This document shows positions 21,736 to 32,489 of a stretch of 64,000 bases of DNA, piece after piece. Origin of the DNA: Nemertoderma westbladi (lineage: Eukaryota > Xenacoelomorpha > Nemertodermatida > Nemertodermatidae); contig JAUCBJ010007163.1 in the NCBI GenBank assembly GCA_032718475.1, positions 39,084-103,083 of the forward strand, read 5' to 3'. Positions within the stretch are counted from its first letter, which is position 1, and each line of letters begins with the position of its first letter. The notes beneath the pieces were generated by a model, which was not told where the DNA came from, made no database searches, and saw only the letters and a list, made by a program, of their open reading frames with translations. A program made the position numbers and the translations under genes.

Positions 21736-22964
21736 TTGTAGATGTTCACAGCAAACTTTATCATGCTGGTAGAGAATGAGTTCTTAGCGAAATTCGAACT
21801 CGCTATTATTTCTACAAACCCCGTAGAGCTCTGAACCAAGTTCTTAGGAACTGCATACCCTGTAGGAAAGCGTTCAGTAGGCCTTTAACACAGCGAGAGG
21901 CAGAATTACCTAGGGAACGAGTAAGCTTCTATGAACCACCCTTTACTAATACCGGTGTAGATTTATTTGGCCCTATTGAAGTGTATCGTGCTAGAACTAT
22001 AGTCAAGAGATGGTGTGTCATCTTTGTTTGTATGACTTGTAGAGCTATCCATCTCGATATGGTGAACGACTTGTCTACCAACAGCTTCCTATTAAACTTA
22101 CGACGACAGATCGCTCGCTTTGGAACTAGTAACACAATGAGATCTGATAAGGGAACGAACTTCATTGGTTGCCAACAATGAAATCAAAGCTTACGTCAAG
22201 GATTGGAACCAAAGACAGGTGGATGATCAGCTAAGAGTAACAGCGTCTAGCTGGACCTTCAACGCCGCCGACGCCCCTTGGTGGGGAGGAAGTTGGGAGA
22301 GATTGATTAGAAGTGTGAAGGCCGCAATTCACTTTATAGTGCCGTGCCGTGCCGCGCGTATCTCACCGACGAACTTTTGCGGACGTTAATGGAGGAAATC
22401 GCCACCTATCTCAATGAGAGACCGCTTATGCCAGTCTCATCGAGTCCCGATTCCCTGGAAGCGCTAACACCCGCGCATTTCCTACTGAAGAAACCTGTAG
22501 CCATGCTCCCACAATCGGAAATCACAGACGGAGACGAATACTGCCGGCAAACTTGGCAACTTATGCAGTTGTTATCCCGTCGTTTCGCTGACCATTTCGA
22601 GAAACATTATCTGCCCACGCTACAACTTCGAACTAAGTGGTTTGCGCAGCAAGAAAACGTCAGCGCTGGAGACATGGTCCTTATTGTAGATTCAGATCTT
22701 CCACGTAAGCGGTGGCAGACAGGTCGTATCATCGAGACTCACATCTCGGATGACGGTTTGGTGCGATCGGTAGAACTCGTCGTCATGCGACGTAACTTCA
22801 AGAAACCGGGAATTGTCTTTGAGACACAGCAGCTCAATCGCCCAGTTGGTCGTTTGTGTTTACTGGAAAGAGACAGAGAACTCTCCGGAAACTATGGAAG
22901 ACAAGATACTCTTCCCACGACCACCTCCCTAATCCAACAAACATCTAGGGACTCCCCAGCTTAG
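21736..22964 (+). pseudogene. BEL/Pao integrase, frameshifted
   Basis: Three frames must be combined. About 21727-22180 carries the zinc finger (HSKLYHAG, CIPCRKAF) and the start of the core (NTGVDLFGPI, IHLDMV, SDKGTNFIG), with a TGA near 21777. About 22165-22345 holds a shifted segment with APWWGGSWERLIRSVK, the conserved block around the catalytic Glu. About 22344-22964 holds the C-terminal part (TYLNERPL, LTPAHFLL, RTKWF, GDMVLI, KRWQTGRI), typical for BEL/Pao. A local repeat of TGCCG at 22341-22354 may have caused one shift. The frame ends TAG at 22962-22964. Confidence 0.88.
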
Positions 22965-23082
22965 TAGCATCTGGAGTGGGTGTGTGACCATATTATTTTA
23001 TATTCTTATTATTTTATACTTATGTATGCATTATTATGTAATTTTATTCTAATCGTTTTATTTAATTTTATTTAGTAGAATG
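22965..23082. other. Sequence just after BEL pol
   Basis: AT-rich spacer between the pol stop and the right tandem units. TGTGTGACC near 22980 could be an LTR start, but nothing like it occurs upstream of gag, so no LTR is called. Confidence 0.3.
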
Positions 23083-24605
23083 TTATTTAGCGATTATTTA
23101 GTAGATTAGTGCAATATATATTCGCGTTTATTAATTTATTACTTATATATTATATATTTAGTGCGACGGCGAGAAATAATTCTTTTTTCTCTTTCCTTAC
23201 TGTCCGTATTACATTACAAATATGTAACTACAGTAAGATGAAATGTCCGTACTTATTAAAGTACAATAAAGCTCCTACTATATTCAAGTATTATTGGTAG
23301 GCAGAGTATTAGGAATGCAAAGTTCAGATCCTCGTGTCTCGGCTAAACCAAGCTCTGGGTAGACCTTGGAAACGACTTGCCTCTTCACACTGACATTGCT
23401 TCGTGCGATATTGCTCTCATACCGTATATTAAATAATACATATAGTAGCGTGATGTCCCTTTAACAGTAGCGTATAACGCAAAATAAATCTGTTAAACCC
23501 TTTGACCATCTGCAATTCTAGTCGATTAAGATATCGCGGCACCCACCGATATACTTGAAAGACAAATTTCTAGAATCAGTGGTTAACGTCCCCAGACAAG
23601 TTCTGGAATAAACTGGTGCCCATCCTAAATATTAATTATTAATATTTACAAAATCTGTCAAAATTTAGATCCTTTGAAATTCTAGTCGATTAAGATATCG
23701 TAGCACTTACCGATACTCTTAAAAAAGACAAATTTCCTAGAATCAAGGATCCCAGTCCCCAGACATGTTCTGGAATAAAATTGTGTCTATTTAACATTAA
23801 ATAATAAAATTTACGGGAATAAATTTAAATTCATATTTTAATGAATTCCATAAATTGTCATTTTGTACAATTTATAACATTCCCAAAATTCCTTTAATTA
23901 ATAGATCATGGGAGCGGAGATTCACCCTATTAAGTGTATTAGTGTGCGAGAATCTCCAATATAAAGTCAATAGCCGATAAAATTCATAAAATCATATATA
24001 AAGAGGATATTGGCCATTAAAGACTTACTATTAATTAGCATCCCAGATCTGTATGCATGAGAATTACCCTAATTCTACCGCTAGCTTTCCATAATGTCAC
24101 CATGGCAACAACCACGCTAGAATTAGAAGTGAGTTAAAAAGAACAATAGAAGGCTTGCCCCATTGCATGGCATAAGGAATAAATAGCGCACTGTTAGTAT
24201 CCAAGGATACATAATAATAAAGTGACATTCTGGAAGGCACTGACTAACGGACAAATGGCCCGAATGTGTACCGTTTGTAACAGTTGTGTTGAATTTGTGC
24301 GTTTATAGGTGAATGTTGCTACTAATGTGTGTTTACAGTAGCGAGTCGCAATTGTGAAAGTAGCCCTAACTCTCCAGAAAGAACCTGAAGTACATCTAAG
24401 CCTTTGGGACGGACAGTGGAGTGACTTGTGCCGGTTATCGTTGTCATTGTCTAGCTACATCGTTGGCGAAAACACAGCGACGACGGTACATCGGCGCTGA
24501 GGATCTTACACTGTCCGGGGGCAAAAGAGGGGTAGGCAGCGACGCCCGCTAGCCTAAAATATAAACTCATTATAATATTGATAGACTCATATAGCAGATA
24601 TGACT
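23083..24605 (+). repeat. Right tandem unit A
   Basis: A non-coding unit of about 1.52 kb repeated directly as unit B. Matching landmarks are GTAGATTAGTGCAATATATATTC (23101 and 24625), AGATGAAATGTCCGTACTT (about 23236 and 24759) and GGACGGACAGTGGAGTGACT (about 24410 and 25980). It ends with CTCATATAGCAGATATGACT, so like the left units it stops at an ATG. An internal duplication of about 130 bases (23500-23635 and 23665-23790) has CCAGACATGTTCTGG-like palindromes. No gene is visible. Confidence 0.8.
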
Positions 24606-26169
24606 TATATTTAGTGATTATTCAGTAGATTAGTGCAATATATATTCGTGTTTATTACTTAATTATTTTGCATTATATATTTCATTTAACGGCGAGAAAC
24701 AATTCATTTTCTCTTTCCTTACTGTCCGTATCATATTATAAATACGTGACTACAGTAAGATGAAATGTCCGTACTTATTAAAAAGTACAATATACCGCCC
24801 CTACTATACTCAAGTATTATTGGTAAGTAGAGTATTAGGAATGCAAAGTTCAGATCCTCGTGTCTCGGCTAAACCAAGCTCTGGGTAGACCTTGGAAACG
24901 ATTTGCCTCTTCTCACTGACATTGCTTCTTGCAATATTGCTCTCATACCGTATATTAAATAATAGATATAGTAGAATGATGTCCATTTAACAGTAGCGTG
25001 AAACGCAAAATAAATCTGTTAAACCTTTTGACCATCTGAAATTCTAGTCGATTAAGATATCGCGGCATCCACCGATATACTTGAAAGACAAATTCTAGAA
25101 TAAGTGGTTAACGTCCCCAGACATGTTCTGGAATAAATCGGTGCCCATCTTAAATATTAAATATTTAATAAATATTTATAAAATCTGTTAAAACAAATGT
25201 TATAATAGAGTAAATGCTGATAAATTGACTCTAGAAAATCTATAAATCAAAATCTGTTAAAATTTAGATCCTCTAAAATTTAGTCGATTAAGATATCGTA
25301 GCACTTACCGATACTCTTAAAAGGACAAAATTCCTAGAATTAAGGATCCTAGTCCCCAGACATGTTCTAGAATAAAATTGTGTCTATTTTAATATCAAAT
25401 AATAAAATTTACGGTAATAAATTTTAAATTCATATCCTCTCATGAATTTGATAAATTGTCATTTTATACAATTTATAACATTCCCAAAATTCCATTAATT
25501 AATAGATCATGGGAGCGGAGATTCACCCTATTAAGTATATTAGTGTGCGAGAATCTCCAATGTATAGTCAATAGCCGATAAAATTCATAAAATCATGTAT
25601 AAAGGGGAATATTGACAATTAAAGAATTACTATTAAATAGCATCCCAGATCTGTATGCATGAGAATTACCCCAATTCTACTGCTAGCTTTCCATAATGTC
25701 ACCATATAGCAGCAACCACGCTAGAATTATAAGCGAGTTAAAAGAACAATAGAAAGCTTGCCCCATTGAATAGCATACGGAATAAATAGCACCCTGCTAG
25801 TATCCAGGGATACATAATAATAACGTGGCATTCTGGAAGGCACGTGACTAACGGACAAATGGCCCGAATGTGTACAATTTGTGACAGGAGTGTGGAATTT
25901 GTGTATTTATAGGTGAATGTTACTACTAAATGTTACCCTGCCTCTGTAGCAAGAACCTCCAGTAATTCTAAGCCCTTGGGACGGACAGTGGAGTGACTCA
26001 CGCTGGTTATTGTTGTCGTTGTGTAGCTACTACGTTGGCGAGAGGCACAGCGACGACAGTACATCAGCGCTGAGGATCTTGCGCTGTCCGGGGGCATTGA
26101 GGGGGAGGCAGCGACGATCGCTGACCTAAATATCATTAATTATAATATCGATAAACTCATATAGCAGCA
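24606..26169 (+). repeat. Right tandem unit B
   Basis: The second copy of the 1.5-kb unit, diverged from A by scattered substitutions and small indels. It also holds the internal subrepeats (about 25020-25150 and 25265-25390). It ends CATATAGCAGCAATGACT and runs directly into a short reading frame that looks like a broken gag start. No credible gene lies inside; the minus-strand frame at 25933-26136 has no domain. Confidence 0.8.
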
Positions 26170-26412
26170 ATGACTGAGTTGATAGAAGATGATCAGGGAG
26201 CGATATACCCTACCATTGCAAGCGTTTATTGATAGTTTAATAAGCGCGACGCTAGTCAACCTACTACGGAGGACGATGGCCATTATATCGAACCGCCAAT
26301 GTCAAAGGAACAGCTCACACGGGAATTGGACTATATCCGACCCCTATCCACGTTCCGCTCTATATGCACCAGTCATATCAACCGACCCCTATCCACGTTC
26401 CATACCGTATGC
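26037..26412 (+). repeat. 376-bp direct repeat, left copy, flanking LINE fragment
   Basis: This segment (from GGCGAGAGGCACAGC to CATACCGTATGC) recurs at 27650-28025 with the same length, no indel and, by eye, a single substitution. The two copies sit exactly either side of the LINE fragment, so this is a very long target-site duplication or a duplication made during the insertion. Confidence 0.9.
26170..26412 (+). pseudogene. Broken gag-like reading frame (left copy)
   Basis: The frame from the ATG near 26170 reads MTELIEDDQGAIYPTIASVY, then has two stops (TGA TAG), then continues open with PPMSKEQLTRELDYI before entering a repeat. The start codon at the end of a tandem leader unit suggests the N-terminus of a retroelement gag. 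I do not recognise the protein, and the double stop makes it non-functional here. The right copy is 27783-28025. Confidence 0.35.
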
Positions 26413-26424
26413 CGTACCATACCG
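26413..26424 (+). other. Filler at LINE 5' junction
   Basis: Twelve bases (CGTACCATACCG) lie between the duplicated target and the first LINE base. They resemble the adjacent CATACCGTATGC, so they were probably copied from the target during 5' end joining. Confidence 0.6.
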
Positions 26425-27649
26425 TATAGATCCCGATTTTAAACTCATTTTATATGCCGACGACAGTGCTCTTATTTTCTCTCATAAAGATCCTATCCAT
26501 ATTTCCCAAAAGTTAAGTGCAGTTCTAGAATCCTGTAATGAGTGGTTGGTTGATAATAAGCTATCCATTCACTACGGTAAAACTGAAAGTATTTTGTTTG
26601 GTTCCAAAAGAAAGTTAAAGAAGGTAACTAAGTTTGAAGTCACTAGTAATGGACATAAGATTGAAAATAAAAAGGAAGTTAAATATTTAGGCGCCACATT
26701 GGATAACTGCTTATCAGGAGAAAGTACAGTGAAAAATATTTTCTCGAAAGTTAACAGTAGGCTTAGGTTTCTATACAGAAATAAAAATAGTTTGAACACC
26801 GACTCCCGCAAGTTACTTTGCTCTTCTTTAATACAGTGTCACATGGACTATGCGTGCTCTTCTTGGTATGAAGGCTTAACCAAACAGCTTAAATGTAAAT
26901 TACAAGTAGCTCAGAATAAAGTAGTACGATTTATTAAAGACTACAAACCTAGGCACCACCTAACTCCAGATGACTTTTCTGAATCTGGACTACTTAACTT
27001 AGATAGTAGAGTTAAGCAGCTACGCCTTAACCATGTGCATAAAGTGTATAATGGTAAATGTCCCAAATACCTAAAACAAAAATTCAACAGAGTACGCGAT
27101 ACACACTCTTACAGTACCAGAGCTAGTGCTTCAAACTTCTACCTCCCGAATTGTAAATCCTTTGAATCTGATACTTTCTTTTTTAACGGCATAAAAAATT
27201 GGAACGCTCTGCCTAATGAAATTAAAAACCTAAATAATCAACATTCTTTTAAATCTGCAGTTAAATCTCACCTCCATGTGCAATGTAAAAATAGGTACAA
27301 TAGTCCTACAGTAAGTTATTAGTTTATTAATTATTTACTATTTATACTGTAATTACGTTTTATAATAAATTGTTCTGTACATTACATCTTTATCGTTGAG
27401 TCGGGCATTGTCACGCTCTCGGTAAAGTTGTACATGTACATAGTGTAATTACGTTTTATATTGGTTTTAGGTTAGCGTAGTGTAATATTGTATTTGTAAC
27501 CAAGTAACATAAAGGACCCCCTTGGAAATAAGCTGCAAAGCTTTAGGGGTAATCCTATATGTTATGTTGGACAATACCTTTATACCGGTACATTGTTTGG
27601 TGTATTTGTTATTGTTTTTACATAATGTATAAATAAATCTAATAATAAA
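26425..27649 (+). mobile_element. 5'-truncated copy of the CR1/L2-like LINE
   Basis: This corresponds to 17521-18740 of the longer copy and starts inside the RT just before YADD. The predicted protein differs at only a handful of residues over about 300 (for example Ile/Thr, Asn/Lys, Asp/Asn, Arg/His), so the copies are roughly 99% identical and young. The RT C-terminal part ends at 27322, and the 3' UTR runs to about 27649 with an AATAATAAA tail in place of AATCTATCTAA. It is flanked by the 376-bp duplication. Confidence 0.95.
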
Positions 27650-28025
27650 GGCGAGAGGCACAGCGACGACAGTACATCAGCGCTGAGGATCTTGCGCTGT
27701 CCGGGGGCATTGAGGGGGAGGCAGCGACGACCGCTGACCTAAATATCATTAATTATAATATCGATAAACTCATATAGCAGCAATGACTGAGTTGATAGAA
27801 GATGATCAGGGAGCGATATACCCTACCATTGCAAGCGTTTATTGATAGTTTAATAAGCGCGACGCTAGTCAACCTACTACGGAGGACGATGGCCATTATA
27901 TCGAACCGCCAATGTCAAAGGAACAGCTCACACGGGAATTGGACTATATCCGACCCCTATCCACGTTCCGCTCTATATGCACCAGTCATATCAACCGACC
28001 CCTATCCACGTTCCATACCGTATGC
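27650..28025 (+). repeat. 376-bp direct repeat, right copy
   Basis: Partner of 26037-26412. Beyond 28025 the pre-insertion sequence continues naturally into the 45-bp repeats, which shows that this side keeps the original context. Confidence 0.9.
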
Positions 28026-28180
28026 ACCAGTCGTAACAACCAACCCCTATCCACGTTCCGCTCTATATGCACCAGTCATATCAACCGACCCCTATCCACG
28101 TTCCATACCGTATGCACCAGTCATAGCAACCGACCCCTATCCACGTTCCGCTCTATATGCACCGGTCGTAACAACTGAAC
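27951..28180 (+). repeat. 45-bp tandem repeat, five copies
   Basis: Units start CGACCCCTATCCACGTTCCG and alternate two subtypes (CGCTCTATATGC and CATACCGTATGC), so the higher-order unit is about 90 bases. The period is a multiple of three and one plus-strand frame reads DPYPRSALYAPVIST repeated. It sits downstream of the gag-like frame but not in its reading frame after the stops, so coding use is uncertain. Confidence 0.85.
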
Positions 28181-28199
28181 CTTAACCATGTTCCACTAG

Positions 28200-29190
28200 T
28201 TTCCTCTAGTGCATAGGTCCATGCACAATTTGGTTGGAATTGAATAAAATCTTCAAAAGTTATGAAGACAAAAGTTATTAACGATTGAATTTTTAATTAC
28301 AGACAGACGGACATGATATTTTGCCCTAATACCAATTGAAATTGTGCGCTAGTCGCTTCGCTCACTAATCGTGGCTCGTTCCACAGTATATTAATTTAAT
28401 ACAACGTACGATGTTTCCCATAGTTCCATCTATCTTTTGTTATTGGTTTATTTAATACGCATGAACATTCAGTTTGACAAAACATTAAATTTGCTGTCCA
28501 TTCTTTGAAATAGAATATTTAGCCAAACATTGATGGAAACTTGAACTGCGACACTGATGAATAGAAAGTCTGTAAAGTAGGCCATGTGGGCCAACTTTAA
28601 AATGTTTTTTAATTAAAATAATATATTCGATATAAAAACGTAACAAAAAACACTCTTTCACTAGCTACATAGAGTTATTATTCAAAATTAAGTATTAATG
28701 CACATACACAAACAATTTACTTGTAACCCAACAAGTGTAATAAATATGTTGGAAAAAAGTAAAAAACGGACACAAATATATTGGAAAGTACGGGACAGGA
28801 TGGACATCATTCACTCTCTCCTTACCAAACATTTTTTACGCTTTTTGGCATATGGGCACTCGTTTCGCTCCTATTAGAAAGTTATCAACTCCTGCAAAAC
28901 TCAACCACTCTGACTCGTCTGACATAATAATAGTCGAATATTACTAAACTTAAAATGACATTGAAAAAAGCGCAGTTTTCTGAATAGTTTCTGTTATCGA
29001 AAAATATTAATACCCGACCTTCTTGGTCGGAAAATCGAACGCGACGTGGAAGCAGGCAAAGAAAGATGAAATTGGATGTTGATTTTTAACGGAACACTAG
29101 CAAGACCGGAATTCTTACAATTGTTGGAATATTAAGTAAACTTTAGTTCCATGCTTTGTATAATAATACAGTAGGCCTATGTAGATCCTC
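28200..29190. other. AT-rich non-coding stretch
   Basis: No repeats or domain-bearing frames were found. Its right end adjoins the donor end of the minus-strand candidate exon at 29193-29354, so it may be intron of that gene. A minus-strand acceptor-like TTTACAG near 28575-28581 is followed by a short frame with two Cys residues, but I could not support it as an exon. Confidence 0.4.
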
Positions 29191-29192
29191 AC

Positions 29193-29354
29193 CGTTTTCT
29201 CTTTTCGCATTATTAGCACACACGTTATGCATCCACGGAATTTCCTAAAATTATTATGCTTTCTCATATCCCTATATTTCCAATTGCTACTCCAACATTT
29301 CAGTGCATCACTACAAAGCAACGACAGAGCTAGAAGTATAAACAGCCGTAACAT
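29193..29354 (-). CDS. Candidate first coding exon of a small secreted Cys-containing protein
   Basis: ATG at 29354 reads MLRLFILLALSLLCSDA, a textbook signal peptide with a likely cleavage after SDA. It is followed by LKCWSSNWKYRD and RGCITCVLIM. A GTGAGG splice-donor-like sequence follows at codon boundary 29193/29192, giving 54 codons in phase 0. The Cys spacing (LKCW then RGCxxCV) resembles the start of Ly6/QVR three-finger proteins, which is a guess. Its 5' flank resembles that of the exon at 35344-35450, and its architecture matches 53368-53545, which supports a small family. Downstream exons were not identified. Alternative: a chance ORF. Confidence 0.45.
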
Positions 29355-29858
29355 TATTGTTACAATATATTATTATATCTTATTTCGTTAATATTTTTCC
29401 ATGTGGACCGTTTCGTTTCTGTTTCGTTATTTTTAAAATAAAAATTAAAACGTTTATTATTTACGAAATTATAAATTTAATAATTGTTTGTTCTATAACT
29501 TTAGTTACTATCGATACCTCATTTATATTGTATTAACATTTTCAGCAAAATGTGTGATGCATTGTATAGAAAACATAAATAATAACAACGAGGATGTATA
29601 AATGAATGAGTAAGTTTATTTTCGACTCATCAACTTCGTCCATCCAGCTGCCCTATCGAATTGATTCGATACAGACTTCCTGCTCCATTCTTCTTCCCTT
29701 TCCTCTACGACTCCTTGCACAGTTAATGTTTTTCTATTATTTTACTACAGTAGCTAATATTTTTAGAAATTGTAAAAGTAATTTTTATTTATTTTTTATT
29801 TGCAAGTGAAAAATAAATTGGGAATAAACAACATAAAATACTGAAAGACTGAAATATA

Positions 29859-29973
29859 GTTCTAAAACGTGTTTAATATCAATAAAAATAAATTTCAACA
29901 TTTTTTTCTAAAAAAATTTTCCACAATTTTTCTTTGACAATTTTCGTTATTGAGTTTAAACACGTTTTAGAAC
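29859..29973. repeat. Small inverted-repeat (MITE-like) hairpin
   Basis: GTTCTAAAACGTGTTTAA at the left is mirrored by TTAAACACGTTTTAGAAC at the right; the arms are about 26 bases counting the imperfect inner part (ATATCAATA versus ACTCAATA), with a T/A-rich loop of about 60 bases. The total is 115 bp. The arms suggest a short non-autonomous DNA element or a cruciform. No clear target duplication was seen. Confidence 0.6.
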
Positions 29974-30017
29974 GATGCCATGCGTTTTAAATAGAATCCA
30001 GATTTATTTCTAAAAAA

Positions 30018-30093
30018 TGTTCTAGAACAAAAAACATTTGTTCTAGAACATAATTTTTTTTTAAATTAATAGCTAACATGTTCTGGAACATTT
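30018..30093. promoter_or_regulatory. Cluster of three TTCnnGAA motifs
   Basis: TGTTCTAGAACA occurs once near 30019 and again near 30039, and TGTTCTGGAACA near 30079. Each contains TTCnnGAA, the tail-to-tail pair of the heat-shock element. No adjacent gene with a mapped promoter is visible, and AT-rich palindromes can arise by chance, so a regulatory role is only possible. Confidence 0.25.
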
Positions 30094-30221
30094 TATATAC
30101 AAATAGTAATAAAAACTAGCTACTACGAAATATTTATAGAAGGAAGTAGGATGTCGGAACCAGAGTCGAAATTACTAGCTAAACCTACAAAACACTAGCT
30201 AAGCTACCATATAATTTAGTT

Positions 30222-32215
30222 ATTATTATTATTTTATTATTACCTTTAATCCAGGCCTTAGCCCATAAAAACGAGTAAAACAAGCACACAACCAATCAAG
30301 CACAGAGTAAGAGTAAGTATGTCACTGAATTATTACCTAAGAAAGAATACGTGATATTGAGTTAATACTACAAGTACGCGAGATCTCACGTAAAATAGAA
30401 TTGCAAGTTGTGTCAATTCTACGCAATAAACTTTGTTTGGAACGGTACCGAATATGGCAAAACATTGGAAGGTTTAACCTTCCGAATTGTAGAGACATAC
30501 TTGTAGGTTCACCGTCGGTAACCCGCGGAATATTAAACAAAAAACGTGCACAATTATTGTAAGCCACCCGAATCTTATTGTAACATATCTGTGAATAGTT
30601 ATGAGCATTCCACAGACTGTTACAATATATAGGGGTGCAATATGCCCGAAAAAGAGTTACTTTTACCGGTAAAGGAGCGGTGCTGAACTTCCTAACTAAA
30701 ACATTTGCTCTGGCATACAAGCAATGCATTTGTTTAGTTATGTCGTAATCATCGTCAGTAGTAGAGTGAAGAATATGTCCTAAATAGTTAAAATTATCAA
30801 CAATTGGAATATATGCACCATATAAACGGATTCTACATAGCGGAATACCTGAATGAGATTTCGGCAAAAAATATATACATTTCGTTTTTTTAACATTGAA
30901 AAGCATTGAATGACAGTTGGCAAATTTAACAGCGGTGTTAACTAACTTTTGCAAACCATAAATTGATGTAGAGATCAAACAAAGGTCATCTGCATACAGT
31001 ATGTGATTGACTCGTAAAGAACCCACTTTACAGCCAACACCACTGTTGGTTAATAATATACTAAGATCATCTACATATAAATTAAAAAAGTAAGGACTTA
31101 ATATACCTCCTTGTTTAGTGCCGTTAGACACTGTAAAATTAGAAGAGAAAACACCATCCCAAAGTATACGCATATATTGGTTCCTATACCAAAAAGATAT
31201 TAGCCGCACAATATATACTGGAACTCCACGGTCTAGAAACTTACGGAAAAGTTTGAAGTGATTTATACGATCGAACGCTTTCGACGCGTCCAACATGCAA
31301 ATGTAAATAGGTGTATTGTGATAGAGATAGTAATTAATTATTTCTTTAATATAATAAATACATGTTTCCGTACCTGAATTGGATTTGAATCCAAACTGGT
31401 TCGCTGAAGTTTGCAAACGGTCAATACACCGATTTAGAATTATTTTCTCAACAATCTTTCCTAGAACTGCACCAAGAGAAATACCTCTATAGTTGTCCTT
31501 ATTGGTAATATCCGCAGTTCTATCCTTAATAAGAGGAAGAACCGTGGAACCAATCATACTTTGAGGCATATAGCCATGAGACAGCATACAGTAGCATTAA
31601 TTAAAACAGCTAAAGTATTAATTAGGGTCTTGCTACAACCCTCAATAAAATGCTCTGCACATAGCCCGTCCGGGCCACTGGCTTTACCGGTAGGTAGGCT
31701 AAATACAGCATCTAAGACTTCACGGTCAGAGACCATTGGGATATCTACACTTATATTAGCATTAATATAATTATTAACGTAATCACGTTCGGAATCATCA
31801 TTTACACAGTTAAACAGCTGATCAAAATGAACTTTCCACATATTACAAATATTAATTGCACCAACACAATTATCAACCTTGTTTGGAAAGGGAACTTTAT
31901 CGGCAGTGTGTGTCCGAATTTGGGTCCAGAAGTCCTTCGTCTGGTCTGATAACATGGCCTTCGCCATACGTTCATTACGAATATTATTTTCATTGCGCTT
32001 ACAATGTCTCAAAGCCAGCTTGAACTGCGCTTTGCTTTTTAAGTATTCTTGAAAAATAGGGCCAGTCCTAGGTGAACCGCATTCACGCCAAAGCTTGAAA
32101 GCGTTTCGAGATTGACTGTATTTTTCTTTTACCTGGTCGTTCCATCCCGGGATGTGCCGGTTAGATGAAGACCCGGATGTTGATTTAGTATCTTGCTTCG
32201 AGGAGACTTCAATTC
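30222..32215 (-). mobile_element. 5'-truncated LINE, minus strand, second lineage
   Basis: Reading frames on the minus strand from about 32215 down to 30337 encode the pre-RT linker and RT; a short 3' UTR ends in an AATAATAAAATAATAATAATAA tail near 30222-30250. The endonuclease is missing. Protein wording differs clearly from the CR1/L2-like LINE at 15142 and from the LINEs at 42621 and 59404, so this is a separate lineage. A frameshift near 31570 separates the two parts. Confidence 0.88.
30337..32155 (-). pseudogene. LINE reverse transcriptase, frameshifted
   Basis: From the 5' side: HIPGWNDQVKEKYSQSR near 32155-32100, a basic linker, FSLPTGKASGPDG near 31690, then a shift of frame near 31570. 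The second frame holds STVLPLIKDR, NYRGISLG, LDASKAFDRINH near 31275, GTKQGGILSPYFFNLYVDD near 31110, and the catalytic YADD near 30990. A CX-rich thumb and C-terminal region run to 30337. RT palm motifs are complete. The shift and the missing nuclease make it a dead copy. Confidence 0.88.
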
Positions 32216-32489
32216 AGTCAAATTAAATAATTATATCAAAATATCAAATTGTTGCAAAAAAAACTGGTCTCTTTTTGAATGGCCTCAAAATGCAGCTCAT
32301 TAGGCCGTGTATATAATATAGTAGGCCATGGGAGCGTTATATAAAATGTTATATCTCAAAAACGGCACGACAGATTTGGAAAAAAGTTTAGCAGCGGTTT
32401 TCTGAAAGCACAGTGCCTATTAAATTATTTGTTTTCTTCATTATTCTTACACTTTTAGAACGTTGTCTACAAATTTGCACAAGTTTGAC
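32216..32489. other. AT-rich spacer before the 61-bp array
   Basis: No coding frame or repeat is evident. Confidence 0.4.

Larger units (their letters stand above)
11289..22964 (+). mobile_element. Degenerate BEL/Pao-type LTR retrotransposon, coding part
   Basis: The order gag with two zinc-knuckle clusters, retropepsin, RT with YMDD, RNase H and integrase, together with the long gag leader, identifies BEL/Pao. The coding part is 11289-15141 plus 18749-22964, split by a LINE at 15142-18742 flanked by CCACAC duplications. Removing the LINE and one duplication restores the protease frame. Other damage: an in-frame TGA at 14529, and a series of frameshifts and a stop in the integrase part (21725-22345). 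Neither LTR boundary could be set. The copy is not autonomous as it stands. Confidence 0.9.

Noticed and set aside
22975-23085. 3' LTR of the BEL element starting TGTGTGACC
   Set aside because: No matching sequence upstream of gag, so an LTR cannot be supported.
28560-28660. Possible downstream exon (minus) with acceptor-like TTTACAG and two Cys codons
   Set aside because: Short, no conserved pattern and no matching partner near the paralogous exons.
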